This document shows, piece by piece, positions 1 to 10,674 of a stretch of DNA of 64,000 nt. This DNA comes from Mytilinidion resinicola. Its lineage: Eukaryota > Ascomycota > Dothideomycetes > Mytilinidiales > Mytilinidiaceae. The stretch's first letter is position 1; each line of letters starts with the position of its first letter. Location of the stretch: contig NW_022985439.1 in NCBI RefSeq assembly GCF_010093595.1, positions 2,810,479 through 2,874,478 of the forward strand, in the 5' to 3' direction. A model generated the notes under the pieces. That model saw only the letters and a program-made list of their open reading frames with translations. It had not been told where the DNA came from and ran no database searches. Both the position numbers and the translations under genes were made by a program.

Positions 1-211
1 TCAGACGATTTTTCGGGAAACAGCCATAATGCCAATTCCTAAAAGGTCTGGATTTAAACTCATAATACATAGCGGCACCCTATGCATTCGTAGACGAGTG
101 CAATTGATGACGTACCCATCTCATCCCATCCGGTTTCATTCCATTCAATTCTCATTTCCCCCCCCACCCACGACGCTTTTCTACCAGGCATTCAACTCAT
201 CGCTATCTACC

Positions 212-608
212 ATGGGATTCTCTTGCGGCTTCGGTCCAGAAAGCTAGGCACTTATCGCCTGCTACGCCCTTTTCATCATCGCCTACTTGATTGCGATTGC
301 GGCGGCCTTCATCACTGCATCCAGGAAGAAAGCCATGACCCCCACTTTGCTTGTTGCTATTGCAGCACTAGCAATGGTGTTCTACTGCATGTAAGTCGGC
401 TAAGCCCGCTGGGGCACCTCAGACAGTGGCAAAGAAGTACACAGTTGACGACTAACGAAGCTGCAGTTTGAACATCTTACCAGGAGGGTGGGGGGGGGGG
501 GGGGCGGCGAGGGCTACGGCAGGCGCATGGCACCTCTTGTATATAGCCTCACCTTCCTCTAGACCTCTCCTTCTCCTCTACATCCTTATTATCAAATACA
601 ACACGTAA
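212..608 (+). pseudogene. Small multi-helix membrane protein relic (copy 1)
   Basis: An ATG at 212 opens a frame that meets TAG at 245-247 and then stays open through a hydrophobic stretch (ALIACYALFIIAYLIAIAAA) and a second helix. A good intron follows at 391-466 (GTAAGT donor, ACTAAC branch, CTGCAG acceptor). Exon 2 remains in frame through a long G run (Gly-rich segment) and a last hydrophobic block (LLLLYILIIKYNT) to TAA at 606-608. The TAG is the only defect and would be explained by a CAG to TAG change. A related open frame lies on the minus strand at 52168-52449, so this is a small paralogous family. No function is recognised. It may be a decayed gene or may use a different start. Confidence 0.45.
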
Positions 609-720
609 AACAGGCACCCTATACAGTCGTGGACGAGTGCAACTCACAAACAAGATAATGCAGTGCCGGAGATGTACAGCGCCTTGCTATAGGTATCCGT
701 ACACTTTCCTGCCACTATCT

Positions 721-990
721 GTGGGGCTCTAACATACTAATAGAAACTAGGGGCAGCTTCTAAGCTGCGTACACCGTGTTAACGCAGTCTAAGGTGCTCT
801 AGTAAGGCTGACAGGATATATAAACTGTCTTATTTGACTTTTCTAGAAGGTGTTAAGGCAAGTTATATAGCGGTAAACCACTTTAAAAAAGAGTATATAG
901 GGTGAAGCACGAGCTTATTAGGGCTAGGAAGAGGTTTTATTAGCTAATATCATGTAGGGTAAGGGGTATGTAAAGGTTTATAGCTATGTA
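721..990 (+). repeat. Dispersed repeat R, copy 1
   Basis: About 250 bp here match 51790-52035 on the same strand. Shared blocks include GCGTACACCGTGTT, AAGGTGTTAAGGCAAGTTAT, GTAGGGTAAGGGGTA and a run around CACTTTAAAAAAGAG. The first 60 bp (721-780) recur inverted at about 1540-1605. There is no open frame and many stops, which suggests a degenerate transposon fragment of unknown class. Confidence 0.6.
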
Positions 991-1039
991 GATCCCGAGC
1001 CTAAAACGGCGATGTAGACGAGGTAGCCAAAGAGCTGGA

Positions 1040-1311
1040 GGGGCTGTGGATGAGCTAGAGGTCTCGAAAGAAGGCGAGGCGGATGAGGATGCCGCCGGTT
1101 GGGAAGAGATTACGAAGGCGAGGGCGGCGAGGACGGCGTGGGCGATTAGGATTCTTAGGTCTAAGGTAAAGAAGGTGAAGAAGGCAGAGAAGTTGATGCC
1201 GTTGCGGTCGTTGGAAGAGTTGCCGCGGCTGGGGTTAGAGTAGGGGTGGTGTAGCGAATTGGAAGAGTCGCCGCGGCTGGGGTTAGAGTAGAGGTTGGTG
1301 TAACCCCCGCC
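1040..1311 (-). pseudogene. Cytochrome b561-like membrane protein fragment
   Basis: Read on the minus strand, a Gly/Ser/Asn-rich segment with two near-copies of YSNPSRG(D/N)SSN leads into a helix containing LIAHAVLAALAFVI. After a one-base frame change it continues as LFPTGGILIRLAF and then hits TAG. The H-A-V-L-x-A-L-A-F-V block followed by a FPxG motif resembles the first haem-ligand helix of fungal DOMON/cytochrome b561 proteins. The piece has no start and is truncated, so it is a relic. The assignment rests on one helix pattern and could be wrong. Confidence 0.35.
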
Positions 1312-1605
1312 GAGATTGAAGTCGCCCTAGGCTGTACATGTTGTACTTAATGATAAGAATAAGGATGTAGAGGTAGAAGAGCGTGGTGGGGGTGAGAATT
1401 GAGTGGATGTTTGACTGAAGAGTATAGAAAAGAAGAAGGCCGGGCAGGCAGACTTTTATATTTTTGCAGGTACACTTTCCCACCATAAAACGTGCAGTTA
1501 CATAGGCTTGTCTTGAGGCAGATGGCCACTTTAGACAACTTTAACACAGTGTACGTAGATTAGAAGCTGCCCCTAGTTTCCATTAGTACATTAGAGCTAT
1601 TGCGC
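1290..1605 (-). repeat. Inverted repeat arm (small-membrane-protein/R-type sequence)
   Basis: Minus-strand sequence at 1340-1480 (CTCTACATCCTTATT, then a variant of AAATACAACA) matches plus-strand 570-605, and its upstream part resembles the 5' side of the 52449 gene (CATCCACTCAATTCTCACCCCCA-like leader). 1540-1605 is an inverted, roughly 80% copy of 721-780. Together with 212-780 this gives inverted arms around the b561-like fragment, so the block looks rearranged. Confidence 0.45.
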
Positions 1606-2328
1606 CCGACCGGCCTCCTGCTCGAGTTAGTTGGAGGATAGCAGGTTGAACCCAAATATATACCCTTACTCAAGGAGCCTGCTAATGTCACATTATACCT
1701 TGATGGTTTCGTCGCATACCAGCTCAATAATTTTGTCTTAATGATTCTTTTTCATTTCGCCTTGAAAAAGTAATTATATCACAGCTCAGTTAGCTCGTCC
1801 CGACTCACCTCTATGATTTCGTCTCTTTTCACCTCGACGTTTTCGTCGTGGATGACGTCAACCACCCCATCTACATCCGCTTCACCATTTCATCACCTCA
1901 CCAAACCGTAGCTATGCTGTACTGGACCAGGAGTTGTAGCACCAGGGCCTGAACTTGTCGGAGAACTGTATTCCACAAGCTCCGGAGCAGCTTCGAAGAC
2001 CAGGTCACAAACGGGAATGTAAAGGAGCTAACTTTATGTACTTTGCATGCTGACCGAGATGTTGACGATATTCATGGTGTTGAATGAGATCCTCGGGGTA
2101 TTGCGGCCCGGCGACATGGCCAATTGGGAGGGCTGTGAATGAGAATGAATATGGAAGGGATAAGAGAGTCACTAGCTACCTTGCTCATTGCGCCTCATGT
2201 ATAGGCACCTCAAGTGAGTGGGACCTGTGGATGAAGAGCATGAAAAGACTCAGGTTGAAATTGATGTGAACTCTGTCGTATTGTAGATGCCGTAAAGGCG
2301 GACTATATAGAGGAACGAGATGAACTAT
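1606..2328. other. Non-coding stretch
   Basis: About 720 bp with only short overlapping frames and no recognisable protein, RNA or repeat. The composition shifts towards TTTCGTC/TTTCACC-like short repeats around 1800-1900. Confidence 0.4.
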
Positions 2329-2458
2329 CCCTTAGGGCGCTCCCTTGGTCGTTCCCTTGGCAGCAAGGAAGGCGCCAAGGAAAGGCACTCCCTTCCCTTG
2401 ACAGCAAGGAAGCACCACAACTCCGTAAGGAAGAGAAAGGGAGAGTAAGGGATACCTA
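2329..2458. repeat. Short foldback element
   Basis: The ends are inverted copies: TATCCCTTAGGG...CTCCCTT on the left against TATCCCTTACT...CTCCCTT read from the right. The interior has further complementary CCCTTGG/CCAAGG and CAGCAAGG blocks. It is MITE-like, about 130 bp, with no coding capacity. No other full copy was seen in the window. Confidence 0.4.
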
Positions 2459-2780
2459 GGGGGGTGGTTTGCATGCAGGTGAACCGTACGAGTTGCTGAT
2501 CCTAGGTTGCTGCAACCCGAATGAAAGGCGACTGGGGATAAAAGAGAGGCTCACACGAACTATGTACGTGCCATTTGACGCGACCAGCGCGTACAACTCG
2601 ATCACAGCAAGCAAGTGAAAAGCATACTGAAATAGTTCCAACATGTGGGGATATCAATCTTACTCCGTACTACAATGTAGTCCCATCTAGCGGGCGCCTG
2701 GGGACGATATGAGATCGCGTGTTTGGTGATGTAATTTTTTGCCATGCGTGATCAAGGAAATAGCAAGCAAAACGGGGATA

Positions 2781-3863
2781 TCATGCGCCAATATACCAAA
2801 GCTCAACTCCCATTACCTCGAACTTCGAACCCTCGTAGCTTAATGGTTCGTTCCCAAAGGTAGGACAAGAGCTTGACACTCCCTTCTCCAAGTTGTCATT
2901 CAGCCATAAGCCATAATGACCGTCCCTAATCATTGTCAGCGGTTTGAACTATCCCGGTTTTAGCGAATTGGCTTACCCTCCCCCAACACTGAAGAAGCTT
3001 TGCTCGCAGAATATTAAATAGTCATTCACCCCACTGTAAGGGAACGCCTTGAACCGTATTCTCTCTGGTGTACTTGTTCCACTCCGACTACTCCCTTGGA
3101 CAGAAGAATGAGGGCTCAGCGAGCTCGCAGGTTTGGGGTGTGCAACTGTCGCCATTCGTTGTGCATTGGTGGTATCGGCGCTAGGAGGCGGCGGGAGAGA
3201 TGATGTAGTCGGTATAGACGTGAGGATGTGGGCGCGCCATAAAAAACATTCGCCAGTGCCGAAGAAGTGCGGCGATGGATGGGGGGACTCGTTGAGATAT
3301 GCTCCGAATGTCTGTAATTGTCAGTCTCACGCCATGAGAATCGGCAGCTTTTACGCAATTATGGTATGGCTTACTCCACCGTCCCCATCTTGAACAACTA
3401 GCACGAAACCACCCCTCTTTCCCCTATACTCATCACATTTCTCGTATAGTGTTGCTAAGCTCACGCCATCTTGCTCCAAGCTGTATATCAGGCTCCAGTC
3501 GTCCACTAGTTGTAATCGCGGCGGCACCAGTAACCGGATCTCCTCTGCCAGAGCTTTTGATAGTAGCCTCGAAGACTGTGTCGTGTTGGATTTGTAGCCC
3601 TTCAAGGTAAGTGGAGTGAGTGGAGGAGGCTGGAATGGCGACGCGTGCCGCCGCGGGGGAGTGTAGACGCCGTTCATACTGTCGAGGCTCTGGCTTAGAC
3701 TGGGCGTTCCAGAGGAATTCTCCCTGGAATTATGCGGCTCGGTTGACAAGCGGCGAAGGAGGCCAGATACAGCGTATGTTACGGGGTAGGTGAAGTAGGA
3801 TGAGGACTTGGATGGATGGGACTGGGAGGAGAGGGACGGTTCGGAATCTGTGTCGGTCGGCAT
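2781..3863 (-). CDS. OXR1: TLDc-domain oxidation resistance protein (OXR1 family)
   Basis: Three exons join cleanly: 3863-3375, 3311-2977 and 2925-2781, with introns at 3312-3374 and 2926-2976. The N-terminal ~100 residues are Ser/Pro-rich and probably disordered. The TLDc domain follows: [20 protein letters not shown], a [15 protein letters not shown] block across intron 1, [27 protein letters not shown], and [15 protein letters not shown] across intron 2, ending [14 protein letters not shown] low-complexity Ser/Pro insertion interrupts the domain, as is common in fungal versions. OXR1 proteins protect against oxidative damage, and the yeast protein also acts on the V-ATPase. Its 3' side faces the repeat region. 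The start codon is the first ATG before the conserved part and could lie further upstream. Confidence 0.9.
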
Positions 3864-4271
3864 TAACGGTATCGACGGATGAAGGGGTTTGTTGTGAGGG
3901 TCTTGAGGTGAAGGATAGTACGTTGCTTAGGCATGCAAGGCGGCAATAAAGGTTCTTTGGTGGATGAGGTTGTGTTGTATATAGGTGTGACATCGAAAAC
4001 TGGATGGAATGATCCGCCACTTTAGCCACACCGCCGCTTGCCCTGGCACTTCCCCAGATTTGTGGCTCCCGCCAAGTACGTCTAATCATTACTAATTATA
4101 GACTTGTAACTATCACCCAGGGCAAGATTGTTGATAAATTGTTCATATTGATACATTTTGAATCACGGCTGTAAGTTTCCATGGAATCTTCGCTGTCAAG
4201 GTCAGACATCGCTGCTCAACGTGGCCATACATAGAATAAGATCCTTCGACATAAATATCCACCATAAACAG
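3864..4271. other. OXR1 upstream region and TRM10 3' side
   Basis: 408 bp between two minus-strand genes. It would hold the OXR1 promoter and the TRM10 3' UTR. No specific motif was recognised. Confidence 0.35.
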
Positions 4272-5441
4272 CTAGTCGACAGCTTTGTCTCTATCAACAT
4301 CACCATTTTCGTCATCATTTGCCGGAGTTTGGTCTTTCGAACCCTGATCCTCTTCGCCTGGTCCTTCGCTGCCTGCTGACTCTCGTAATGTGCCCCCCTT
4401 TCGTTTCGGAATGACCTCCATGAAAGCATCTCCCCAATCACCCAGCTCCAACCATCTCAGCATGATTTCCAGAACGTGGTTTGTGGCTAGAACAGCACGG
4501 CTATTCATCTGTAGGAAGTCGCCGATTGGTAGTTTAGCAGTCTTTATTCCGCGGTCCATTGCTCGCCTGTAGCATATGCCTTTGTAACGGTTCTTGTCGA
4601 CGAGACCTCCGATAATGTATGTGCTGTGCGGGCTCAGATGCTCCAATGTGACATCGCTTTCACTCGATAGATAAACGACCTCCCCAGTGCCCGCACCTGC
4701 TTCTAGATCATCCGAGTCGTCTCCACGTTTGAGATGTCCGGCAACCTCGCCGCCTCTTTCTCCCTTCATCCACTCCGTTGCTTTTTCAGAAACTTGAACA
4801 AAATCCTCGGGGAAGAACTGGATTCCTTTCCAAGACTCGTGATTTTTTGCCAGAACACCGTCAAACCGCTCCTTCAGCTTCCCACCAAAGGAAGACACGG
4901 CAAGGTGTGCCCTCAACCGCGCATTTCTATTGTCGGAGTAGCACCTGGTGATTTGACTGGCTAACGACTTCAGTTCGGGATCTTCCATCAAGTCATCGAA
5001 GTCGCAATCGATGATAAAAGTGATCGGAAGCTGAACGACTTTCCCCTTTGGCTTCCGCGAGAAGTCCTCACCGGCAAGTACTGCTTGTTGCACTCGCTCT
5101 CGTCTTCTCTCCTTGGCCGCCTTCGCCTTTTCTTTGCGCTTGACCTTCCGGGCCTCTAAGCCTGCCTCCCATGCCTGCTGACGCTTCAATTTCTTCTGCT
5201 GGTTTTTTGATACGTAGACAATGTCAGAGGGTTCACCAGGATCGACGTTTACCCCGTCTTGTAATTCCCAACTCTCCTTAGCTGGTTCGGGATGCTCCTG
5301 TAGATATGGTGAAGGTGCATCTTGCTGCAATGATGCGGACTCGCCATCCGCTCTTTTTTGAGCTACGGTAGGGTCTGCAGCGTGATCTAGCTTCCTCATT
5401 TTGGTCGGTCGCTCATGTGGTTCTCGCTCCTCTACTTCCAT
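4272..5441 (-). CDS. TRM10: tRNA (guanine-N1-)-methyltransferase, Trm10
   Basis: An intronless frame encodes 389 residues from the ATG at 5441. The frame is open further upstream, but that part runs into the divergent neighbour's start, so MEVEEREPHERP is the likely N-terminus. The N-terminal third is charged, with a Lys/Arg-rich helix (KLKRQQAWEAGLEARKVKRK), as in Trm10. The SPOUT methyltransferase domain starts near FIIDCDFDDLM and includes VYLSSESD and the AdoMet-knot motif YIIGGLVDKNRYKG, then KTAKLPIGDFLQM and the closing NHVLEIMLRWLE helix. The C-terminal ~45 residues are acidic. The family methylates purine 9 of tRNAs, using AdoMet, in the nucleus or cytoplasm. It shares a 186 bp head-to-head promoter with the complex I subunit gene. 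Confidence 0.95.
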   Translation of the reverse strand: MEVEEREPHERPTKMRKLDHAADPTVAQKRADGESASLQQDAPSPYLQEHPEPAKESWELQDGVNVDPGEPSDIVYVSKNQQKKLKRQQAWEAGLEARKVKRKEKAKAAKERRRERVQQAVLAGEDFSRKPKGKVVQLPITFIIDCDFDDLMEDPELKSLASQITRCYSDNRNARLRAHLAVSSFGGKLKERFDGVLAKNHESWKGIQFFPEDFVQVSEKATEWMKGERGGEVAGHLKRGDDSDDLEAGAGTGEVVYLSSESDVTLEHLSPHSTYIIGGLVDKNRYKGICYRRAMDRGIKTAKLPIGDFLQMNSRAVLATNHVLEIMLRWLELGDWGDAFMEVIPKRKGGTLRESAGSEGPGEEDQGSKDQTPANDDENGDVDRDKAVD

Positions 5442-5627
5442 GGTGTTGATGGTGGGAAGTGAAATTTTGGTGTGGAGTTCTTTAAGCGGGCTAGGAGAAA
5501 GAAACCGTGTCGCTGAATCAGCCGTAATATAAGTAGAATACTCCGCGACCCTGCCCTCATCACCAACCTCAAGCTCTGTCACGACGAGACCTAAGCTACC
5601 GGTGCAAGCCCCACAATAACCGCCATC
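5442..5627. promoter_or_regulatory. Bidirectional promoter, TRM10 / complex I subunit
   Basis: Only 186 bp separate the two divergent start codons, so one short region must drive both genes. No TATA or CCAAT box was confidently recognised. Co-transcription is an inference from geometry. Confidence 0.5.
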
Positions 5628-6102
5628 ATGCCGCAGGATATGCCGCCTGTGGGCGGCTACGAGCCAGTCCAATACAAACGCAACCTGCCAGCCCGTGGCT
5701 TCCGACCGTCCGTCTACCTCCTCGCAACTGGGCTGCTCATGACCTACGGGTTCTACAAGGTCGGCAAAGGCATCAGAGAATCAAAGTGCGTGTAGTCCAG
5801 TCAATTGGCACATACAAATGCTAATCATGTTTGCTCTACAGTGAACTCGCCAGAGAGAAGATGTGGGCGCGCATACATCTCATTCCAGTGCTACAGGCGG
5901 AAGAAGATCGGGATCAGGTCCGGCGGTACCTAGCGGACAAGGCACGAGAGAAGGAGCTGTTAGGCAGCGAGACTAAGGTGTACCACAACGATCGGTATGT
6001 TCTAATATCCATTGGCATTCTGGTTGTATCGATACTGATTGAAACCCCTCCAGATTCGTCCGGCCCACGTTTGCTGTTACCCCAGAGCACGAAACGAAAT
6101 AA
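5628..6102 (+). CDS. NDUFA13: NADH:ubiquinone oxidoreductase subunit GRIM-19/NDUFA13 (B16.6)
   Basis: Exons 5628-5785, 5842-5994 and 6054-6102 join in frame (introns 5786-5841 and 5995-6053). The product is short (119 residues). It starts MPQDMPPVGGYEPVQYKRNL, followed by a single membrane segment (PSVYLLATGLLMTYGFYKVG), then a charged helix (ELAREKMWARIHLIPVLQAE, EDRDQVRRYLADKARE), and ends FVRPTFAVTPEHETK. This is the standard layout of the GRIM-19 accessory subunit of mitochondrial complex I: an N-terminal matrix tail, one transmembrane helix and a long amphipathic helix. The length fits the fungal family. Confidence 0.93.
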
Positions 6103-6294
6103 GGAAAGCCTTCATCGATAGATACCAAACTCTTTGTACATACTAGGAAGTAGCTGCGGAATCAAATCAAATACAACAGTGCTGAGACACGCTTGGTTAG
6201 ACACCACAAGACGTGTTCATTATTCGCTACAAGCAACCTCCTTGAACCAATTGCTAAGACATGTTTTATAAATTCGGACCTTACCCCTCCTGAC

Positions 6295-6533
6295 CACGCA
6301 GGACATGAAAAAGGTGGCACACTAATTCTAGAACAAGCTGTCTCATGTGTACACCTGTCTGCCACTGCTTGGGTTGCTTCAATGTATTTTGAGGGATTGA
6401 AAGAAGATAGATGCTTTTCGCCTTAGGCTATATGGGAACTTGTTAAAGCACTCCATACAGTGGTAGACAGGTATACACACGGGCCACAGGCTGAGTACTT
6501 GATGAGTGTACCACTTTTTTCGTGCCTGGCGTG
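6295..6533 (+). mobile_element. Foldback MITE family F1, copy 1 (intergenic)
   Basis: About 239 bp. The left end CACGCAGGACATGAAAAAGG and the right end, read inverted (CACGCCAGGCACGAAAAAAG), form a ~30 bp terminal inverted repeat. Inner blocks GTGTACACCTGTCTGCCACT and its inverse near 6455-6480 make nearly the whole element self-complementary. It lies between the complex I gene and the BTB gene. There is no coding capacity. Confidence 0.8.
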
Positions 6534-6889
6534 CTGACTTTGCAGATGTCCCTGATTTCCAATATCGATGAAGTGTTGACAGCGAAGCGGCGGGTAGAAG
6601 AGGGTGAGTTCGGGGCTGAATCGAGTCGCTGCTCCTAGCAGGTTCTAGAATTAGTAGTATTCACCACTTGAACAGTCGACTCGGACCGCCGCCCCCGTGG
6701 AAACGCCCATTTAATCTCCAGTTGTCTTTCCACTTTGCAATCTCGCACAAAAGCACAACCACCCGCCTCGACACTGGTCCTCGTGCCATCACCCAACAAT
6801 ACTCCACGCATCAATATATGTAGACCATCAGGTCATCCATCCCTGTACACACCCTCGAGTGCACGCTCACAGTGCTCGCGATCTCCAGT
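6534..6889. promoter_or_regulatory. BTB gene upstream region
   Basis: About 355 bp between the foldback element and the BTB start codon. It is the likely promoter and 5' UTR. C-rich tracts are present, but no firm motif was recognised. Confidence 0.35.
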
Positions 6890-9333
6890 ATGGGATCCTT
6901 GGAACAGTCGAAGAATGAAGCGGAGGCCCCCACCCACGATGCCGAAGCTATGGGCTACGCGGAATCCGACGCGGGCTCCCTCGATTCAGAATGGGACCTT
7001 GCGTCAGTCGACTCCTCCACCGGATGGGCGATCGTCCACCACGACGAGGCTGTCGAGCCCGCCCCTGGACCCACTGGACTGGACAGCGGTAGTGTTACTG
7101 AGGACAAGGATAGCAGGTAAGATACATTAACCTATCACGCAGGGCATGGAAAAGGTGGCACTCTAATTCCAAAACAAGTTGTCTCGTGTGTACACCTGTC
7201 TGCCACTGCTTAGGTTGCCTCAATGTATTTTTAGAAATTGGAACAAGATAGAAGCTCTTTATCTTGGGCTATGTGGACATTTGTTGAAGTACTTTAAGTA
7301 GTGGTAGACTGGTGTATATACGAGCTGAGTACTTGATGAGTGTGCCACTTTTGTCACACCCAGGGTGCCTATTTAGCTTAAGATTGAGCATCAGGACTAA
7401 TAACCTATTCAGGAGCAGTGTGCCAACCAAAGAGGTGATATTCTTGGTTGGCCCAACGGACGACATGTACTCCATCCCGGCAAAGCGGCTTCGCGAGCAC
7501 GTCCACACTTATCTGGACGACTCTCCATCCAATCTGGTGATCCGTCTTCCCGAGTTCGATTCTGAGACCTTCGAGTTCTACCTCGAAGCGGCGTTAGACA
7601 ACTTCTTTAGCGAAGAGCAGCTTGCTCTCCAACAGAGCTGGATGATCTTAGCGAAAGCCTACATGCTGGCTGATCGCCTCAACGACCCGTTCTTTGAACT
7701 AGCTCTTAGGGCTGCTATGATTCAAAAGGTCGGGCTGTATAAGCAGAAGAAGGCAGGATTTTTCGATATCGAGGTGGTCCAGTGCGTCTACCAACATACT
7801 CTGCCGGGATCGCGGCTTCGAGAACTCCTCGTCCATTTCAGTCTGGGAAATGGCCCGTCGGCAGAGCTTATGGGCAAGAATCTTCCCCATAGATTTGCAG
7901 TAGAGCGCTCAGACGAGAAGAAACGTAGGATGAGAGGTCTGCAAGATGCTGTCCAGGAACCTTCTACTCATAACGTCAAAATTCCTTTGCTTGACTCTAG
8001 AGGCCGCGAGCTTCCAACAATGGTTCCATACCCAGGGAGACTCGCTCCAATCGCAGAGAGGGTTCCTACTTGGTCGGGGTCAGCGGCATCTGTTCGCAAA
8101 CAGGTTGCTCTTGATATCACTCCGATAGAATTTCCTCTTGGCAGGAAGTCGATGCCACCTAAAATCGATGTTCCAACCACTCCTGATCCCTCACCTCAGG
8201 TTCTACCTTCCTCGTCGAATTCGTATTTCGCAGATTTGTCTGGCGATCCACCTTCTCCTAGCACTCGGGTTGGAACGGCTGTGCCCAAAGCCTCACGCAC
8301 CCGGGAGGACTCCGAGTCTCGGCCATCATCACCTGTGAGCGAATCGTTCGACGAGAACTCAAACTCAGTAGTCACCAAGGCCAGTGTGGACAAAGCCGTA
8401 CCAAGCCCGTCACATCCATTATCCCCTGTAAGCCAGAAGCTGGACCGGATTTCGCACGACGACGTCTGCGAAACCGATGCGGATAGTCCCGCCCCGATTC
8501 TGGGAAGAGCTGCGACACCTGCTCGTCAAATCTCTAGGCCGGGATCCGTGAGTCCAACGACACCGAGTCAAGATGTTCCCAAATCTCCCCAGGACTACAG
8601 CCAACCCGACCCGATTGTGTTGCGCTCGCCAGCTGCGCAGGTGCGGAAGACGCCCTCTGAGCTCCTCCAGGCAGCTGACCGTTCTCAATCTTTGTCGGAT
8701 GCGGAGACTGACGACACCGCGGACAGCAAGTCCAGGCGATTGATTGAGACACCCACCCCACAAGGCTATCATGAAGCGAGGCATTCACGTGTCCGTCCGG
8801 CCTCAAAGCACGTGGAGCTGGATAAGGTGAATTCGCCGTCGCCTCGCATTCCTCAACCCAGGGTAGTGAAGCGCGCCAGAGCCGGACACTCTTCCGGCAT
8901 CACTTCGAGCAAATGGGCGCCCTCACCTGATAGCTGCGAGCGGTCTTCTTCATCGCAGCAAGAGGCATCTCCAGACAACGGTAGCACTGCACTTAGCAGG
9001 ATTTCTCATAGAGAGCACCCCATCCGCCAGCCCAATGGGCCAGTCCCGACCGAAGATCTGAAAGCTCGCCGTAGCGGCGGGGGGCGTGACAGCAGAAACT
9101 TTGCTGCTCGGTCTCATGGTAACGGCCACCAGCTCAACATCGACCATCAACAAAATGTCGGTCATCGACTCAACGTCGCTCACCACCAACACATCGACAT
9201 CAACATCACTCAGCCACGTCAAACTTCACCCGCCGACGGCTTCCTCGCTCGCCCCCAGTCTACCTCTTATGAGGGGCACGAATTGGTCTCTGCTGATGTG
9301 AATGAGCTAACCAAAAGGTTGGCGAAATGGTAG
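6890..9333 (+). CDS. BTB/POZ-domain protein with long disordered tail
   Basis: Two exons, 6890-7116 and 7413-9333, join in frame to encode 715 residues. Exon 1 gives an acidic ~75-residue leader. Exon 2 begins SSVPTKEVIFLVGP and enters a BTB-like fold: a short strand, the FxVH-like segment RLREHVHTYLDDS, FETFEFYLEAALDNFF-type helices and the AYMLADRLNDPFFELALRAA region. From about residue 260 to the end the protein is Ser/Pro/Arg-rich, His-rich near the C-terminus, and probably disordered. BTB domains mediate dimerisation and CUL3 adaptor functions. No partner domain (Kelch, MATH) is seen here, so the role is unknown. The 296 bp intron holds a complete foldback element (7136-7367), which makes it several times longer than neighbouring introns. 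Confidence 0.82.
7136..7367 (+). mobile_element. Foldback MITE F1, copy 2 (in BTB intron)
   Basis: About 232 bp, starting CACGCAGGGCATGG and ending with the inverse of CACCCTGGGTGTGAC. The donor (GTAAGA at 7117), the likely branch region (GACTAATAAC) and the CAG acceptor at 7410-7412 all lie outside the element, so splicing signals are intact. Confidence 0.85.
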
Positions 9334-10674
9334 GATGGAGAGGCTGGACGTTGCGCGGAAGACCGGACATACCTAGGTACCGAGGACCGCAACTTCATTA
9401 GCAGGCCTCGAGGTCACGGTGAGGACTATGCTGGGCAATCATAAGAAACCCCGCCAGTTGATAGTCGTCATTCTCATCAATACTCCTTGGTCCCGAGGAA
9501 AGTGCATCTTCGTTCTAAACGATGATGTAGCTATGTTAGGTATGATGGACTCTTATGGATATAGATGGGGTAGGCATTTGTGTTGAAAGGCCCTCGGTTT
9601 TATTATCAAAAGTGATTCTAGTTTTCTGAAGCTAGAGGGGTTGCGACGGATCCGTGGATGGTTCTATGGATGAATGGTAGAGCTTTCTGCGGCTGGTTCT
9701 TATTCTTCTCTTGTAACAGCTCGACATCGACCTCTAGAGGTTAATTCATTGTTATGAAATCCGACGTGCTCTCTCCAGTGTGTCTTGGTAATTGACCCCT
9801 CTTCAGTACATAGTCTTCGCTCTCAGTCAGTTGCTGGAAACTCGGGAGCGACACAGAATGGCGACTGTTGTACGGACTCCTCAGATGCCCTAATCACGTG
9901 CTACATATAGTCGCCGAGCGATCACTCGTATTCTCGCTATTGTACCACAAACAAGGGGAGGGCCTATTTAAAGGCCGAGAGCGGCAGCGCTTGGGGCCTT
10001 TGGGGCTGTGTAGGTGCACAGGCTGGCCCCTGCTGGTAGACGAAAAGCAGATCATTCACTACTTACAAACCCCCAACCTTCTCCCTTAGCACTGATTGAT
10101 TCTTCAGTAACTAGCTAGTAGAGGCATATTGATCTCCTATGCATCACGTATGCCAGTTCCACAACAAAGACCGGTCAAAAAGGCCCCCCCCCATCACCCG
10201 TACCTCGCGAGACCCTACCGAAACGTTGGCACAAGGCTGAGACATCCAGCCTTGCGCATCAACCAAACAGAAGGCGCCGGGCAAGCCTCAATATACCCAC
10301 GGCCGTATCCGTCGATGCCGAGTTGGCCAAGCTCGTGTTCTCATCTCTCTCACCAACCACCCGGCTCGACTCGCTGTGCAACAAGGACAATCCCGTAACT
10401 TTTCGTGAAACTGCCTTCAGCCGGGGCAAAATCGGGTGAGATGGTTGGCTAATCCACGCGACGGCTGCTTTCACAAGAGAGCACACCAGCTGCGGTACCG
10501 CCCTGGCGTTGATCTGGAACTCTGGAGCTGAAAGATGAGGACATGGGCCCTTAATAATTAAAACAAGATGGACCCCCGCGAGAGGAGTGGTTGTGTGCGA
10601 CGTAAGACTGAAAAGGTGTTGTTAACTCCTCAGCTCTCATATACTTTGAACTTTCTTCAATATCATCCAATACA
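9334..10674. other. Intergenic stretch, BTB to MARVEL gene
   Basis: 1341 bp. It carries the BTB 3' UTR and the promoter of the next gene. Several short frames occur, none with codon structure or recognisable similarity. No repeat was detected by eye. Confidence 0.4.

Noticed and set aside
9086..9301. Thr/Ser-rich frame within the BTB gene tail
   Set aside because: A shadow frame of the disordered BTB C-terminus, with no separate support.
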